Under the pieces are notes generated by a model, which saw only the letters and a program-made list of their open reading frames with translations, had not been told where the DNA came from and made no database searches. The position numbers and the translations under genes were made by a program. A stretch of 64,000 nucleotides of DNA, taken from JAGVSR01 sp033765145. Its GTDB lineage: Bacteria > Pseudomonadota > Alphaproteobacteria > Rhizobiales > Hyphomicrobiaceae. The stretch is taken from NCBI GenBank assembly GCA_033765145.1, contig JANRIH010000036.1:124001-188000 (forward strand), read 5' to 3'. Below are positions 24,595 through 33,864 of this stretch, piece after piece (position 1 is the stretch's first letter; each line of letters opens with the position of its first letter).

Positions 24595-25871
24595 GCATGA
24601 AAATCGAACAACGCGAAACTGCTGGATCGGAGAACGCCGTGGACTATGCACCCATCTTCAAGGACCGGCTGGATGCGCTCCGGGCGGAGGGACGCTATCG
24701 CGTGTTCGCCGACATAAAGCGCCAGCGAGGGGCTTTTCCGGCGGCGCGGCGCGTGTTGGAATCGAGCGAGACTCCCGTGACGGTCTGGTGCTCGAACGAC
24801 TATCTCGGGATGGGGCAGAATCCGAAAGTCGTGGCGGCAATGCATGAGGCGCTCGACGCCGTGGGCGCCGGCTCCGGCGGTACGCGCAACATCTCTGGCA
24901 CGACCCACTATCACGTGGAACTCGAGCACGAGATCGCGGATCTCCACGGGAAAGAAGGCGCGCTCCTGTTCACGTCGGCTTATGTCGCCAACGAGGCGAC
25001 GCTCTCGACGTTGCAGAAGCTCATCCCCGATCTCGTGATCCTGTCAGACGCGAAGAACCACGCCTCGATGATCGAGGGCATCCGGCACGGCGGCGGCGAA
25101 AGGCAGATCTTCCGTCACAACGATCTCGGCGACCTCGAAGCGCGCCTCAAGGCGCTCCCCGCCAGCCGGCCGAAGCTCATCGCTTTCGAGAGCGTCTACT
25201 CAATGGACGGGCACATCGCGCCGATGGCTGCGATCGCGGACTTGGCGAAAAAGTACGGTGCGATGACCTATCTCGACGAGGTCCATGCGGTCGGTCTCTA
25301 TGGCCCGCGCGGCGGCGGCATCGCCGAGCGCGAGGGTCTCATGGACCGCATCGACATCATCAACGGAACGCTCGCGAAGGGCTTTGGCGTGATGGGCGGA
25401 TATATCGCCGCCTCACGCGACATCTGCGACGCGATCCGCTCTTATGCACCGGGCTTCATCTTCACAACATCGCTCGCGCCGGTCGTCGCGGCCGGCGCGC
25501 TGGCCTCGATCCGGCATTTGAAGGTGAGCCAGATCGAACGGGCCCGGATGCAGGAACGAGCGCGCACGCTCAAAGCCCGCCTCAAGGCGGCACAGATCCC
25601 GGTTATGGACAACCCGAGCCATATCGTTCCGGTGCTCGTCGGCAATCCGGTCCACTGCAAGGCGGTGACGGACACGCTGCTCGACCGGTACGGGATCTAT
25701 GTCCAGCCGATCAACTATCCGACGGTCCCCAAGGGCACGGAGCGGATGCGTCTGACGCCGAGCCCCGTGCACTCGGACGACCACATGGATGCACTCGTCC
25801 GCGCGATGTCGGAACTCTGGGCCGCGTGCCCGGTCGCGAACGGGCAGTATGTCCGGCTGGCAGCCGAGTGA
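24591..25871 (+). CDS. hemA: 5-Aminolevulinate synthase (HemA)
   Basis: PLP enzyme condensing glycine with succinyl-CoA to 5-aminolevulinate, the first tetrapyrrole precursor (Shemin pathway, typical of alphaproteobacteria). 426 residues. Conserved stretches are VWCSNDYLGMGQNPKV, GTRNISGTTHYHVELE, TYLDEVHAVGLYG and the PLP-lysine loop NGTLAKGFGVMGG. The ATG at 24591 overlaps the puhE stop. This copy ends the photosynthesis operon, so supply of precursor is tied to pigment demand; a second ALA synthase elsewhere in the genome would not be surprising. Confidence 0.97.
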   Translation: MSMKIEQRETAGSENAVDYAPIFKDRLDALRAEGRYRVFADIKRQRGAFPAARRVLESSETPVTVWCSNDYLGMGQNPKVVAAMHEALDAVGAGSGGTRNISGTTHYHVELEHEIADLHGKEGALLFTSAYVANEATLSTLQKLIPDLVILSDAKNHASMIEGIRHGGGERQIFRHNDLGDLEARLKALPASRPKLIAFESVYSMDGHIAPMAAIADLAKKYGAMTYLDEVHAVGLYGPRGGGIAEREGLMDRIDIINGTLAKGFGVMGGYIAASRDICDAIRSYAPGFIFTTSLAPVVAAGALASIRHLKVSQIERARMQERARTLKARLKAAQIPVMDNPSHIVPVLVGNPVHCKAVTDTLLDRYGIYVQPINYPTVPKGTERMRLTPSPVHSDDHMDALVRAMSELWAACPVANGQYVRLAAE

Positions 25872-26028
25872 GGTTGGAAAAGGGTTCCATACCGGAAAAA
25901 CCGGTTCGGGCCGTTTGCCCGGATTGGGTTTCCTCCATGGAAGCGCCGCGATTTCTGGTCTAACGTTGCCCCGAGCCGGCATCTGTCTGCGCTCGACCGG
26001 GGTGCGATACGTTCAGGGAGTTTCGGTC

Positions 26029-26466
26029 ATGTCTACCATCGCAAGTGCGAACTGGCTGGCGATTGCAGGCGCGCTCTATGCGCTGTGCGGCGTCGGATTT
26101 CTCGCCAAGGCGGCCCTCACGCACGCCAGTCCGGAGGCCAGCGTGCCGGACCGGCTTGCCACGCAATCGCGCCGCGAAGTCAACATGTGGTTCGGCCTTC
26201 CCATTCTCGCCGCTGGTTTCCTGATGCAAGCCATGGGCGGCATGGGGGCCGTGGGCTTCAACGTGGTGTTCGCGACCTTGATGTTGCTCTTGGCGTTCTC
26301 GATGCTGGTCTTCGCCGCGATCGAGGATCAGCTCGCGGATGCCTTCGGTCCCCGGCTGGCCGCGGCGCGTGGAAAGCCCAATATCGCGTTGCTGCCCTCG
26401 CCCGCCAACGAGCCGCGTGTGATCGAGCAGATCACGACGCGCGCCGTCGAGACGGCGCTCCCCTGA
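26029..26466 (+). CDS. Small integral membrane protein, function unknown
   Basis: 145 residues from ATG 26029 with AGGGAG upstream. Three likely membrane helices at about 8-28, 52-71 and 74-98, the last two separated by only GGMGAVG, and a soluble C-terminal tail (DQLADAFGPRL, then IEQITTRAVETALP). I recognise no family. It lies 157 bases after hemA, where two short GC-rich hairpins occur (25891-25905 and 25907-25921) without a T-run, so read-through from the photosynthesis operon is possible. It converges on gpsA with a 21-base gap. Confidence 0.7.
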   Translation: MSTIASANWLAIAGALYALCGVGFLAKAALTHASPEASVPDRLATQSRREVNMWFGLPILAAGFLMQAMGGMGAVGFNVVFATLMLLLAFSMLVFAAIEDQLADAFGPRLAAARGKPNIALLPSPANEPRVIEQITTRAVETALP

Positions 26467-26487
26467 CATTCGTCAAACCAGCGTCCG

Positions 26488-27483
26488 TCAATCCTCGGCC
26501 TTCAGCGGCCGCTGCATCAGGCCGGCAATGGCATCATCGACGGTGAGCCGGCCTTCGATGATGGCGTAGACGGCCTCGGAGATCGGCATCTCGACGCCCT
26601 TCTCGCGGGCGAGCCCGACGAGTGCAGACGCAGTGTAGACGCCCTCGGTGACGGCCACGCGATCCTTCAGGATTTCGTCGAGCACGCGACCCTGTCCGAG
26701 CGCGCGGCCTAGACTCATGTTACGCGATTGGGGACTGCCGCAGGTGAGGATCAGGTCTCCGAGACCGGACAGCCCCATCATCGTTTCGGGCCGCGCCCCG
26801 AGCACTTCGCCGAGCCGGCGCATCTCCGCGAAGCCTCGTGTCACGAGACCTGCGTGCGCACTGGCGCCCAGGCCCTTCGCGTCGACAATACCGGCCGCGA
26901 TCGCGAGGACGTTTTTTACCGCGCCGCCCAGTTCGACGCCGACGAGATCGCTCGACCAGTAGAGCCGGAACTGGCGGTAGCCGAGGCGTTCTGCGAGCAG
27001 ACGTCCCCAGTCCTCGCGGGCGCAGGCAATGGTCAGTGCCGCCGGAAGGCCGCGCGCGACGTCGGCGGCGAAGGAGGGGCCCGAGAGGACCGCGTGAACG
27101 GCCTGCGGCGTCGCAGCGGCGAGAACCTCTCCGGCCAATCGGCCCGTCGTTCGTTCGATGCCTTTCGCGCAGAGGACGATCGGCTGTCCGGGCCTCACAT
27201 GTGCCGACAGGGCGCTCCCCATCGATCCGACGTGCTGAGCCGGGGCCACCATCAGGATGCAATCGGCCAGCGCAATCTCGGCCAGATCACCCGTGGCACG
27301 GAGTTCGGGATCGAGTGAAATTCCCGGCAGAAACGTCCGGTTGACGTGCCGTTCGTTGATATCTTCAACTGTCTCGGCTTCATGCGCCCAGAGTGTGACG
27401 ACGCGCCCAGCCTGACGAAGTGTCTGCGCCAGGGCCGTGCCCCAGGCACCCCCACCGACAACACCGACACTGTCGATCCTCAT
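26488..27483 (-). CDS. gpsA: Glycerol-3-phosphate dehydrogenase [NAD(P)+] (GpsA)
   Basis: Reduces dihydroxyacetone phosphate to sn-glycerol-3-phosphate for phospholipid synthesis. 331 residues, normal length. N-terminal NAD(P) motif VGVVGGGAWGTALAQ, then FLPGISL, VLSGPSFAADVARGLP, the catalytic lysine region ELGGAVKNVLAIAAG, and LSGLGDLILTC. It lies 74 bases downstream of tsaD on the same strand, a common alphaproteobacterial pairing. Confidence 0.97.
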   Translation of the reverse strand: MRIDSVGVVGGGAWGTALAQTLRQAGRVVTLWAHEAETVEDINERHVNRTFLPGISLDPELRATGDLAEIALADCILMVAPAQHVGSMGSALSAHVRPGQPIVLCAKGIERTTGRLAGEVLAAATPQAVHAVLSGPSFAADVARGLPAALTIACAREDWGRLLAERLGYRQFRLYWSSDLVGVELGGAVKNVLAIAAGIVDAKGLGASAHAGLVTRGFAEMRRLGEVLGARPETMMGLSGLGDLILTCGSPQSRNMSLGRALGQGRVLDEILKDRVAVTEGVYTASALVGLAREKGVEMPISEAVYAIIEGRLTVDDAIAGLMQRPLKAED

Positions 27484-27557
27484 GGTCTTTCCCCCCGATC
27501 ACGGACCGACCCAGATGAGCGATCTGTCGCCCGTGCGCAACCCATTGGCCATTCCAT

Positions 27558-28637
27558 TCAGGCCTTGACGCCCGCGCCGATCGCGGGCGGCGCTTCGAGG
27601 TCGAGCGGCCAGCGAGGCCGCGCGGGCGCCGACCAACCATCGACCAGACCGCGCGCCAGTCGCTCCGCACCAGCCCAGGCGATCATCGCGCCATTGTCGG
27701 TGCAGAGCGCGGCCGGGGGAACGTGCAGTTCAAATCCGTGCTTTCCGCACAACGTATCGAGCGCGGCTCTCAGCCGCTTGTTGGCGGCAACGCCTCCCGC
27801 GACGACCATGTCACGGCCCACGCCCAGGCGCGGTGACGCCAAATCCATCGCGCGGGCGACGCGGTCGGCCACGGCGTCCATGGCGGCAGCTTGGAACGAG
27901 GCACACAAGTCCGCGATGTCGGCATCAGTCAGGGGAACGCATTCCATGGCGCGCCGCCGCACTGCCGTCTTGAGACCCGCGAAGGAGAAATGCGGCTCGG
28001 TACGACCGCGCAAGGGCCGCGGGAAATCGAAGCGCGCCGGATCGCCCTCCTCGGCCCAGCGTTCGACGACCGGGCCGCCGGGCTGTCCGAGGCCCAGGAG
28101 TTTTGCTGTCTTGTCGAAGGCTTCACCAAGCGCATCGTCGATCGTCGTGCCGAGTCGCTGGTAGACGCCCACATCCTCGACAAGCAGGAGCTGGGTGTGG
28201 CCGCCGGAGACGAGCAGCAGGAGATAGGGCGGCGACAATCCCTCCGTCAGCCCGACCGTCAGCGCATGGGCCTCGAGATGGTTGACGGCCAGGAAGGGCT
28301 TGCCCCCCGCCATCGCGAGCGCTTTTCCCGTCACCATGCCGACCACGAGACCGCCGACGAGCCCCGGGCCTGCCGTCGCGGCGACGGCCGAGAGGCCGGC
28401 GAGTCCGACGCCAGCCTCGTCGAGCGCCGCCGCGATCAGGGCATCCAGGCACTCGGCGTGAGCGCGGGCCGCGATTTCCGGAACGACGCCGCCGTACGGC
28501 CGGTGTTCGACCCATTGGGAACGGACGACATTCGACAGAATGCGCCCCCGGCCGGACGCATCGCGCGCGACGACGGCGGCTGCGGTCTCATCGCAGCTCG
28601 TCTCGAGGCCGAGCACGATCGTTTCGGGGGTCAGCAC
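27558..28637 (-). CDS. tsaD: tRNA N6-adenosine threonylcarbamoyltransferase (TsaD)
   Basis: Transfers the threonylcarbamoyl group to A37 of ANN-decoding tRNAs, with TsaB and TsaE. 359 residues from GTG 28637, beginning MLTPETIVLGLETSCDET. The frame stays open to 28790 but that extension is not TsaD-like and would overlap the divergent hemC start. Conserved sequences are LETSCDETAAAVV, HxxxH (NHLEAHAL) for the metal site, LLVSGGHTQLL and GGVAANKRLR. The ribosome-binding site is weak. Confidence 0.95.
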   Translation of the reverse strand: MLTPETIVLGLETSCDETAAAVVARDASGRGRILSNVVRSQWVEHRPYGGVVPEIAARAHAECLDALIAAALDEAGVGLAGLSAVAATAGPGLVGGLVVGMVTGKALAMAGGKPFLAVNHLEAHALTVGLTEGLSPPYLLLLVSGGHTQLLLVEDVGVYQRLGTTIDDALGEAFDKTAKLLGLGQPGGPVVERWAEEGDPARFDFPRPLRGRTEPHFSFAGLKTAVRRRAMECVPLTDADIADLCASFQAAAMDAVADRVARAMDLASPRLGVGRDMVVAGGVAANKRLRAALDTLCGKHGFELHVPPAALCTDNGAMIAWAGAERLARGLVDGWSAPARPRWPLDLEAPPAIGAGVKA

Positions 28638-28717
28638 GGAAGGTCGGTTCCTACTCGACGGTCGATAACGATGCTCGACAGGGCCTGTTTGCCAATCCGC
28701 GGCGGGGCGGGCATACA

Positions 28718-28741
28718 GGGCGAGCACACGACTGTTCGCCC
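28718..28741. promoter_or_regulatory. Inverted repeat between tsaD and hemC
   Basis: GGGCGA (28718-28723) and TCGCCC (28736-28741) are separated by twelve bases, with an additional CA/TG pair inside. It lies 21 bases before the hemC start, a position suited to an operator. No known regulator is suggested by the sequence, and in GC-rich DNA such repeats can occur by chance. Confidence 0.25.
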
Positions 28742-28761
28742 TAGCATCTGGAGACTCCGAC

Positions 28762-29685
28762 TTGCAAGCGAGGCCCATCCGCATCGGCACACGCGGTTCC
28801 GCACTGGCCCTTGCTCAAGCCAACGAGGTCAGGGCGCGGATTATGGCGGCGCACGGTCTCGGCGACGACGCGCTCGAAATCGTCATCATCAAGACGACGG
28901 GCGACATGGTCCTCGATCGACCCTTGGCCGAAATCGGCGGCAAGGGCCTCTTTACGAAAGAGATCGAGGACGCACTGCTCTCGAACGAGATCGATCTCGC
29001 GGTGCATTCCATGAAGGACGTGCAGACGGTCCTACCGCCGGGCCTCGGCATCGTTGCGACCCTGCCGCGCGAAGACGTCCGAGACGCCTTCATCAGCCTC
29101 AAGTATGCCTCGCTCGACGATGTTCCGGCTGGGACGGTGGTTGGCACGTCGTCGCTCCGGCGTCAGGCGCAATTGAAGCGGCGGCGGCCCGACCTTGAGA
29201 TCGTCGGTTTTCGCGGCAACGTGCAGACGCGGCTGACGAAGCTGCGCGACAACGTGGCCGATGCGACCTTCCTCGCGTGTGCGGGACTGAAGCGCCTCGG
29301 ACTCGCCGCGCAAATCACAGCGCCCGTGCCGACGGACGTCATGCTGCCGGCCGTTGCGCAAGGCGCTATCGGGATCGAGGCCCGGCTCGACGATACGCGG
29401 ACGCGAGACATCCTCGTGCCGCTCGAACATGCTGACTCGGCGACATGCGTCATCGCGGAACGCGCCTTCCTGGCGCGCCTCGAGGGCTCGTGCCGGACAC
29501 CCATTGCCGCGCTCGCCGAACTCGTCGACGGCGCGATCCGTGTGCGCGGTCAAACGCTCTCACCGGACGGCGTGCACGCCTTCGAGTGCGATCTCGTCGC
29601 CGACCGAGCCGATGCCGAGCGCCTCGGAACGGCGGTGGCGGACGACATCATCGGGCGCGGCGGCCGGACGATCATGACTGGCTGA
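28762..29685 (+). CDS. hemC: Hydroxymethylbilane synthase (HemC)
   Basis: Porphobilinogen deaminase: links four porphobilinogens into hydroxymethylbilane. 307 residues from TTG 28762, supported by TGGAGA seven bases upstream and by the family N-terminus RPIRIGTRGSALALAQA directly after. Cofactor cysteine in LEGSCRTPIAA; VHSMKDVQTVLPPGL and GTSSLRRQAQL are also conserved. First gene of a heme operon hemC-hemD-mic60-hemY-SDR that runs to a terminator at 34,864-34,906. Confidence 0.96.
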   Translation: MQARPIRIGTRGSALALAQANEVRARIMAAHGLGDDALEIVIIKTTGDMVLDRPLAEIGGKGLFTKEIEDALLSNEIDLAVHSMKDVQTVLPPGLGIVATLPREDVRDAFISLKYASLDDVPAGTVVGTSSLRRQAQLKRRRPDLEIVGFRGNVQTRLTKLRDNVADATFLACAGLKRLGLAAQITAPVPTDVMLPAVAQGAIGIEARLDDTRTRDILVPLEHADSATCVIAERAFLARLEGSCRTPIAALAELVDGAIRVRGQTLSPDGVHAFECDLVADRADAERLGTAVADDIIGRGGRTIMTG

Positions 29686-29690
29686 GACCG

Positions 29691-30422
29691 ATGCACATCC
29701 TCGTCACACGCCCCGAGGCGGATGCGGCCGAGACCGCCAGCCGTCTCATGGCGCGCGGGCACCGTCTCAGTCTCGCCCCGATGATCGAGCCGGAATTTCT
29801 GGCGCCAGCGCTGAATCTCGAGCAGGCTGGCGCACTCGCGGTGACGAGCCGGAACGGCGTTCGCGGGATTACACTTCATCCGCAGCGTAGCGCACTACTC
29901 CGGCTGCCGCTCTTCGCCGTCGGGCCAGCGACAGGCGCACTCGCGCGCGATGCTGGATTTGCAAACGTCATCGAGGGACCCAAGGGTGCGCGAGAGCTGG
30001 TCCTACTCATCGCCCAGCGCGCGCGCAAAGTCGTCGGGACAATCGTCCATCTCGCGGGCGACGAACCGGCCTTCGACTTGGCTTCGGCCCTGTGTCGTGC
30101 CGGAATTCCGGCTCAGGCGGAAGTTGTCTATCGCATGCGTCCGGCGTCCCGCCTGCCAGCGGATACCGCCGCGCTTTTTCGGGCCGGCGCGTTTGATGCC
30201 GTCCTCTTGATGTCACCGCGCACGGCCGAGATATTCGTCACGCTCATCAAGGAGGGAGGGCTCACGGAAGCTGCCCTCAGGCCCTGCTACATCTGCCTTT
30301 CGCCCAGGGATGCCGAACCGCTGAAGGCTCTCGGCGACGTCCGGACGGCGGTCGCGGCGCGGCCCCATTTCGACGAAATACTTGCTCTTGTCGATCACTT
30401 GTCGTCAAGTTCCGGCACATAA
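29691..30422 (+). CDS. hemD: Uroporphyrinogen-III synthase (HemD)
   Basis: Closes hydroxymethylbilane to uroporphyrinogen III with inversion of ring D. 243 residues, typical of this poorly conserved family. The start HILVTRPEADAAETA and the two-lobe pattern with LAVTSRNGVRG, PLFAVGPATGALARDAGF and VLLMSPRTAEIFVTLI fit HemD. It begins five bases after hemC. Confidence 0.92.
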   Translation: MHILVTRPEADAAETASRLMARGHRLSLAPMIEPEFLAPALNLEQAGALAVTSRNGVRGITLHPQRSALLRLPLFAVGPATGALARDAGFANVIEGPKGARELVLLIAQRARKVVGTIVHLAGDEPAFDLASALCRAGIPAQAEVVYRMRPASRLPADTAALFRAGAFDAVLLMSPRTAEIFVTLIKEGGLTEAALRPCYICLSPRDAEPLKALGDVRTAVAARPHFDEILALVDHLSSSSGT

Positions 30423-30556
30423 AACCAGCCTCAAGACAATCTTGCGCCGTCTGACACGCGAAGCGGCCCTCGCCGCTCGGTGCGGCGCAGGTCCAGGGCC
30501 TTGGCATTTCCCGCCGTGTCCCTCGCCCTCTACAGCTCTGGAGTTCCACGTCCCCA

Positions 30557-32290
30557 ATGACCGACAAGACCAATCCTCCGACCGGCGAAGGCGGCGCTTC
30601 GAAGCGGCCCCACGCGACACTCGATCTCAAAGCGACCGAGGTGACTAGGGAGGCGGCCCAAGGCTCGGAAGGGTCCGGCGTTCAAGCGGTCAAGACGACG
30701 CCCAGCGGTGAGACTTCGGGCGCCACGTCCGTTCGGGACGCGGCCAAAACGGGAGGCAAGCCTGAAGCGAGTGGACCCGGATCAGGCGCCGGCCCATCCA
30801 AATCGCCCGCGACCGATGATGCCCCGATAAGAAATCTTGCCGGTACGCTCTCGCACCTTGCCGCGGCCGTCGTGGGTGGCGCTGTCGTGCTCTTCGGCGG
30901 CGAATGGGCCTCTGAGACGCTCCAGCGGGCCGGCTTTACATCTCCCGCCTCGTCGCTCGCAGAACAGGCCAAGGCTCTCGACCAGCGTCTCAGAGCGGTC
31001 GAAGCGAACGAGCCTGCACGGAGCGTCGATGCCGAGGTCGCCGCGAAATTTGCCGCGCAGGACGAAAAGCTGGCGAAGGTCGAAGGCCTCAATGCCGAGC
31101 TTCAACTGTTGAAGGATCAACAGGCGAAGCTGGCGTCGGACACCGACGCGCTGGCCAAGAAAGCAAACGAACCCGTCTTGGATGCGGCGACGGCCGAACG
31201 TCTGGGAAAGCTCGAGAGCGAGCTTGGGTTGATCGCAAAGGCCGCCGACAGCGAGACCGACGGCGGCCGGATCGCGCAGATCGCGGCGCTCGCAGGGCGA
31301 ATCGCCGATCTCGAATCCAACGTCGCGACGGAAATCAGCGCGCTGAGACTGAGTATCCCGCAGAACGTCGACCAGCGGATCGAGGTCATCGGTTCGCAGG
31401 CGGAGACCGCGAAGTCCGGGCAGCAGCGCGCCGACCGCGAACAAGCGCAACTAAAAACGGAGATCGCACGGCTCGGACAGACGATCGAAACTCTCAAGGC
31501 GGACAACGAGCGGCTTCAGAAGTCGGTTCTTGCCGCGCAGGAGGAAACGGGCCGGGTCGCTAGCGATCTCGGCGCGATCAAGGGCGTTGTCGATCAGCAG
31601 TCGAAGACGTTCGCTAAGCCGGCCGATGTCGCCGCCGCGACGGCCACTCTCAACGGCAAACTGCAGGAGATCGAGAAGAGCGTCGCAACCGTCATGACGC
31701 GCGAGGAAAACCGGCAGACGAACGCCGAGCGGATCGTGATGTCGCTGGAACTCGCGAATTTGCGCCGGGCGATCGATCGGGGCGACAGCTACGCGCGTGA
31801 ACTCGATGCGGCGAAGGCGGCCGCGCAAAACCGGCTCGACCTCACCGCGCTCGAGGCATTCAAGTCGGAAGGGACACCTTCGCTCGTGGCGCTCCAAGAG
31901 CGGCGGCGCGCGGTCTTCAACGCGATGCTCGACGCGAACGAGATCCCGGCCGACGGTTCGGTCGTTGACCAGCTTCTGGCAAGCGCCAAGTCGGTCGTCA
32001 GGGTCCGCAAGACGTCCGTCGAGGCCGGAGATACTGGTCCCGAGGCGACGATCGCGCGCGCCGAATCCCTGCTCATGACGGGCAAGCTCGACGAATGTCT
32101 GGCGCTCTTGAAGTCGCTGCCCGCGCCGATGCAGACGGCAGGGGGGACGTGGCTGAAGCACATCGAAGCACGGCATGCCATCGACAAAGCGATCTCCGAC
32201 ATCGAGGGGCAGCTCAAGACGGCGCTCGTCGCGCCTCCAGCCGGCGGTGAGGCTCCGCCATCGCAACCCGCCATGGACGAGAAGAAGTAA
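30557..32290 (+). CDS. mic60: Bacterial mitofilin (Mic60-like membrane-shaping protein)
   Basis: 577 residues. A low-complexity cytoplasmic head (1-90), one transmembrane helix at about 95-114 (LSHLAAAVVGGAVVLFGG), a long coiled coil (about 125-395, many E/K/Q/L heptads) and a C-terminal mitofilin-type domain (about 420-555, including NLRRAIDRGDSYARELDA and LLMTGKLDECLALLKSLP). Alphaproteobacterial Mic60 homologues are known to sit in the heme operon next to orf52/hemY, as here, and have been linked to intracytoplasmic membrane formation in phototrophs. It is 134 bases from hemD and 11 bases from hemY. Confidence 0.9.
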   Translation: MTDKTNPPTGEGGASKRPHATLDLKATEVTREAAQGSEGSGVQAVKTTPSGETSGATSVRDAAKTGGKPEASGPGSGAGPSKSPATDDAPIRNLAGTLSHLAAAVVGGAVVLFGGEWASETLQRAGFTSPASSLAEQAKALDQRLRAVEANEPARSVDAEVAAKFAAQDEKLAKVEGLNAELQLLKDQQAKLASDTDALAKKANEPVLDAATAERLGKLESELGLIAKAADSETDGGRIAQIAALAGRIADLESNVATEISALRLSIPQNVDQRIEVIGSQAETAKSGQQRADREQAQLKTEIARLGQTIETLKADNERLQKSVLAAQEETGRVASDLGAIKGVVDQQSKTFAKPADVAAATATLNGKLQEIEKSVATVMTREENRQTNAERIVMSLELANLRRAIDRGDSYARELDAAKAAAQNRLDLTALEAFKSEGTPSLVALQERRRAVFNAMLDANEIPADGSVVDQLLASAKSVVRVRKTSVEAGDTGPEATIARAESLLMTGKLDECLALLKSLPAPMQTAGGTWLKHIEARHAIDKAISDIEGQLKTALVAPPAGGEAPPSQPAMDEKK

Positions 32291-32301
32291 GGACATCCGC
32301 C

Positions 32302-33852
32302 ATGCTGCGTCTCGTTCTTTTTCTTCTGGCCGTCCTTGGGCTCGCCGCGGGGCTCGCCTGGCTGGCCGACCGGCCGGGCAGCGTCGTCGTGAACTGGGAA
32401 GGTTACGACATCCAGACGAATGTCTTCGTCGTCGTGGTCGCGGCGGTGGCTCTCGTTGGATTTGCGCTTTTCATCTGGTCGCTCGGGCGCATCCTGCTGT
32501 CCAGTCCGGCCCAACTCGGCCATTTCCTGACCCGGCGCCGCCAGCGCCTCGGCCTCGACGCACTGTCGAGCGGCATGATCGCGATCGGCGCCGGCGACCG
32601 CTCGTCCGCGACGCGGTACGCAGTGCAGGCGCGGAAGTCGCTGCCGAACGAGCCGCTCACTCATCTGCTCCGCGCACAGGCGGCCCAGCTCTCCGGCGAC
32701 CGCGCGACCGCACGTCGGATCTTCGAGGCGATGCTGGCGTCTCCGGATACCGAACAGCTCGGGCTTCGCGGGCTCTATCTCGAAGCGCTCCGGGAAGGCG
32801 AGGCGGAAGCAGCACGGCAGTTCGCCGAGCGGGCCACACGGCTCAATCCGCGCCTCGGATGGCCGCTCGATGCCCTTTACGATGCTCAGATCAAGGCGCG
32901 CGACTGGGCGGGCGCCAATGAAACGGTCCTGCAAGCGAAGCGCATCGGCCATCTCGACAAGGCGATCGCCGACCGGCGTCGCGCCGTTCTCCTCACGGCC
33001 GAAGCGCAGGCGCTCGAGGACAACAACGCGGATAAGGCGCTCGCCTATGCATCTGAGGCGCACGCGCTCGCGCCTGATCTTGTTCCCGCCGCGGCCATCG
33101 CGGGGCGTATTCTCGCGGCACGCGGCCATACGGCGAAGGCGGCCAAGATCCTCCAGAAAACGTGGATGAAAAGTCCCCATCCCGATCTCGCGGCCGCCTA
33201 TGCCTACGCGCGCATCGGTGACAGTCCGCGCGACCGGCTGGACCGCATCAAGCAATTGGCGGCCTTGAAACCGCACGACCTCGAAAGCTCCATCGCCGTC
33301 GCGCATGCGGCGTTCGACGCGAAGCTCTACGATGACGCACGGCATGCGCTTCAGCCGATCCTCGGTGATCGCCTGACACGGCGAGCGGCGCGGCTGATGG
33401 CTCGCATCGAGCAGGAAGACAAGGGTGATGCCGGGCGTGTGCGCGAGTGGGTGGCACGCGCCTCGACAGCCGCGCGCGACAAGGTCTGGATGGCCGATGG
33501 AATCGTCGCGGACGATTGGGCGCCGGTTTCGCCGAAGTCCGGCACGCTCGACGCCTTCCAATGGGCGCAGCCGGGCGAGGCTCTCATCGCAGGCCATGCG
33601 GTCGAGAACGAACCGGTGCTGCCGCCGGCCTATGGCGCTTTGCCCGGTCAAGCGGTCCCAAAACGGGCGGATGCTGACGAGCCTGAAACGCCGGATAGGC
33701 GGGCCAACGGCGTCGGCGACGGAGTGATGGGGGAGGTGCCTTACCGTCATGCGCCAGACGATCCCGGCCCCGACGACGTGGCTGAGATCGACAGGGGCAC
33801 GCCCGTCATTCGCAGCGGTCCGCCGCCGCAAACGCGTACGGGACCAGGATAG
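32302..33852 (+). CDS. hemY: HemY-like tetratricopeptide membrane protein (Orf52 type)
   Basis: 516 residues with two N-terminal membrane helices (about 3-20 and 41-63) separated by ADRPGSVVVNWEGYDIQTN, the hallmark of HemY N-terminal domains, then TPR-like helical repeats to about residue 420 and an acidic, proline-rich tail. AAGGA precedes the ATG. This is the gamma/alphaproteobacterial HemY, not the protoporphyrinogen oxidase of the same name. The partner gene mic60 is directly upstream, an arrangement conserved in alphaproteobacteria. Confidence 0.92.
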   Translation: MLRLVLFLLAVLGLAAGLAWLADRPGSVVVNWEGYDIQTNVFVVVVAAVALVGFALFIWSLGRILLSSPAQLGHFLTRRRQRLGLDALSSGMIAIGAGDRSSATRYAVQARKSLPNEPLTHLLRAQAAQLSGDRATARRIFEAMLASPDTEQLGLRGLYLEALREGEAEAARQFAERATRLNPRLGWPLDALYDAQIKARDWAGANETVLQAKRIGHLDKAIADRRRAVLLTAEAQALEDNNADKALAYASEAHALAPDLVPAAAIAGRILAARGHTAKAAKILQKTWMKSPHPDLAAAYAYARIGDSPRDRLDRIKQLAALKPHDLESSIAVAHAAFDAKLYDDARHALQPILGDRLTRRAARLMARIEQEDKGDAGRVREWVARASTAARDKVWMADGIVADDWAPVSPKSGTLDAFQWAQPGEALIAGHAVENEPVLPPAYGALPGQAVPKRADADEPETPDRRANGVGDGVMGEVPYRHAPDDPGPDDVAEIDRGTPVIRSGPPPQTRTGPG

Positions 33853-33864
33853 CCATCGCGAACC

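Noticed and set aside
25891..25921. Two hairpins after hemA as an intrinsic terminator
   Set aside because: Stems of only 4-5 pairs and no T-run on the plus strand.
28638..28790. N-terminal extension of TsaD
   Set aside because: The extra 51 residues are not TsaD-like and would overlap the divergent hemC start; GTG 28637 begins right at the conserved region.
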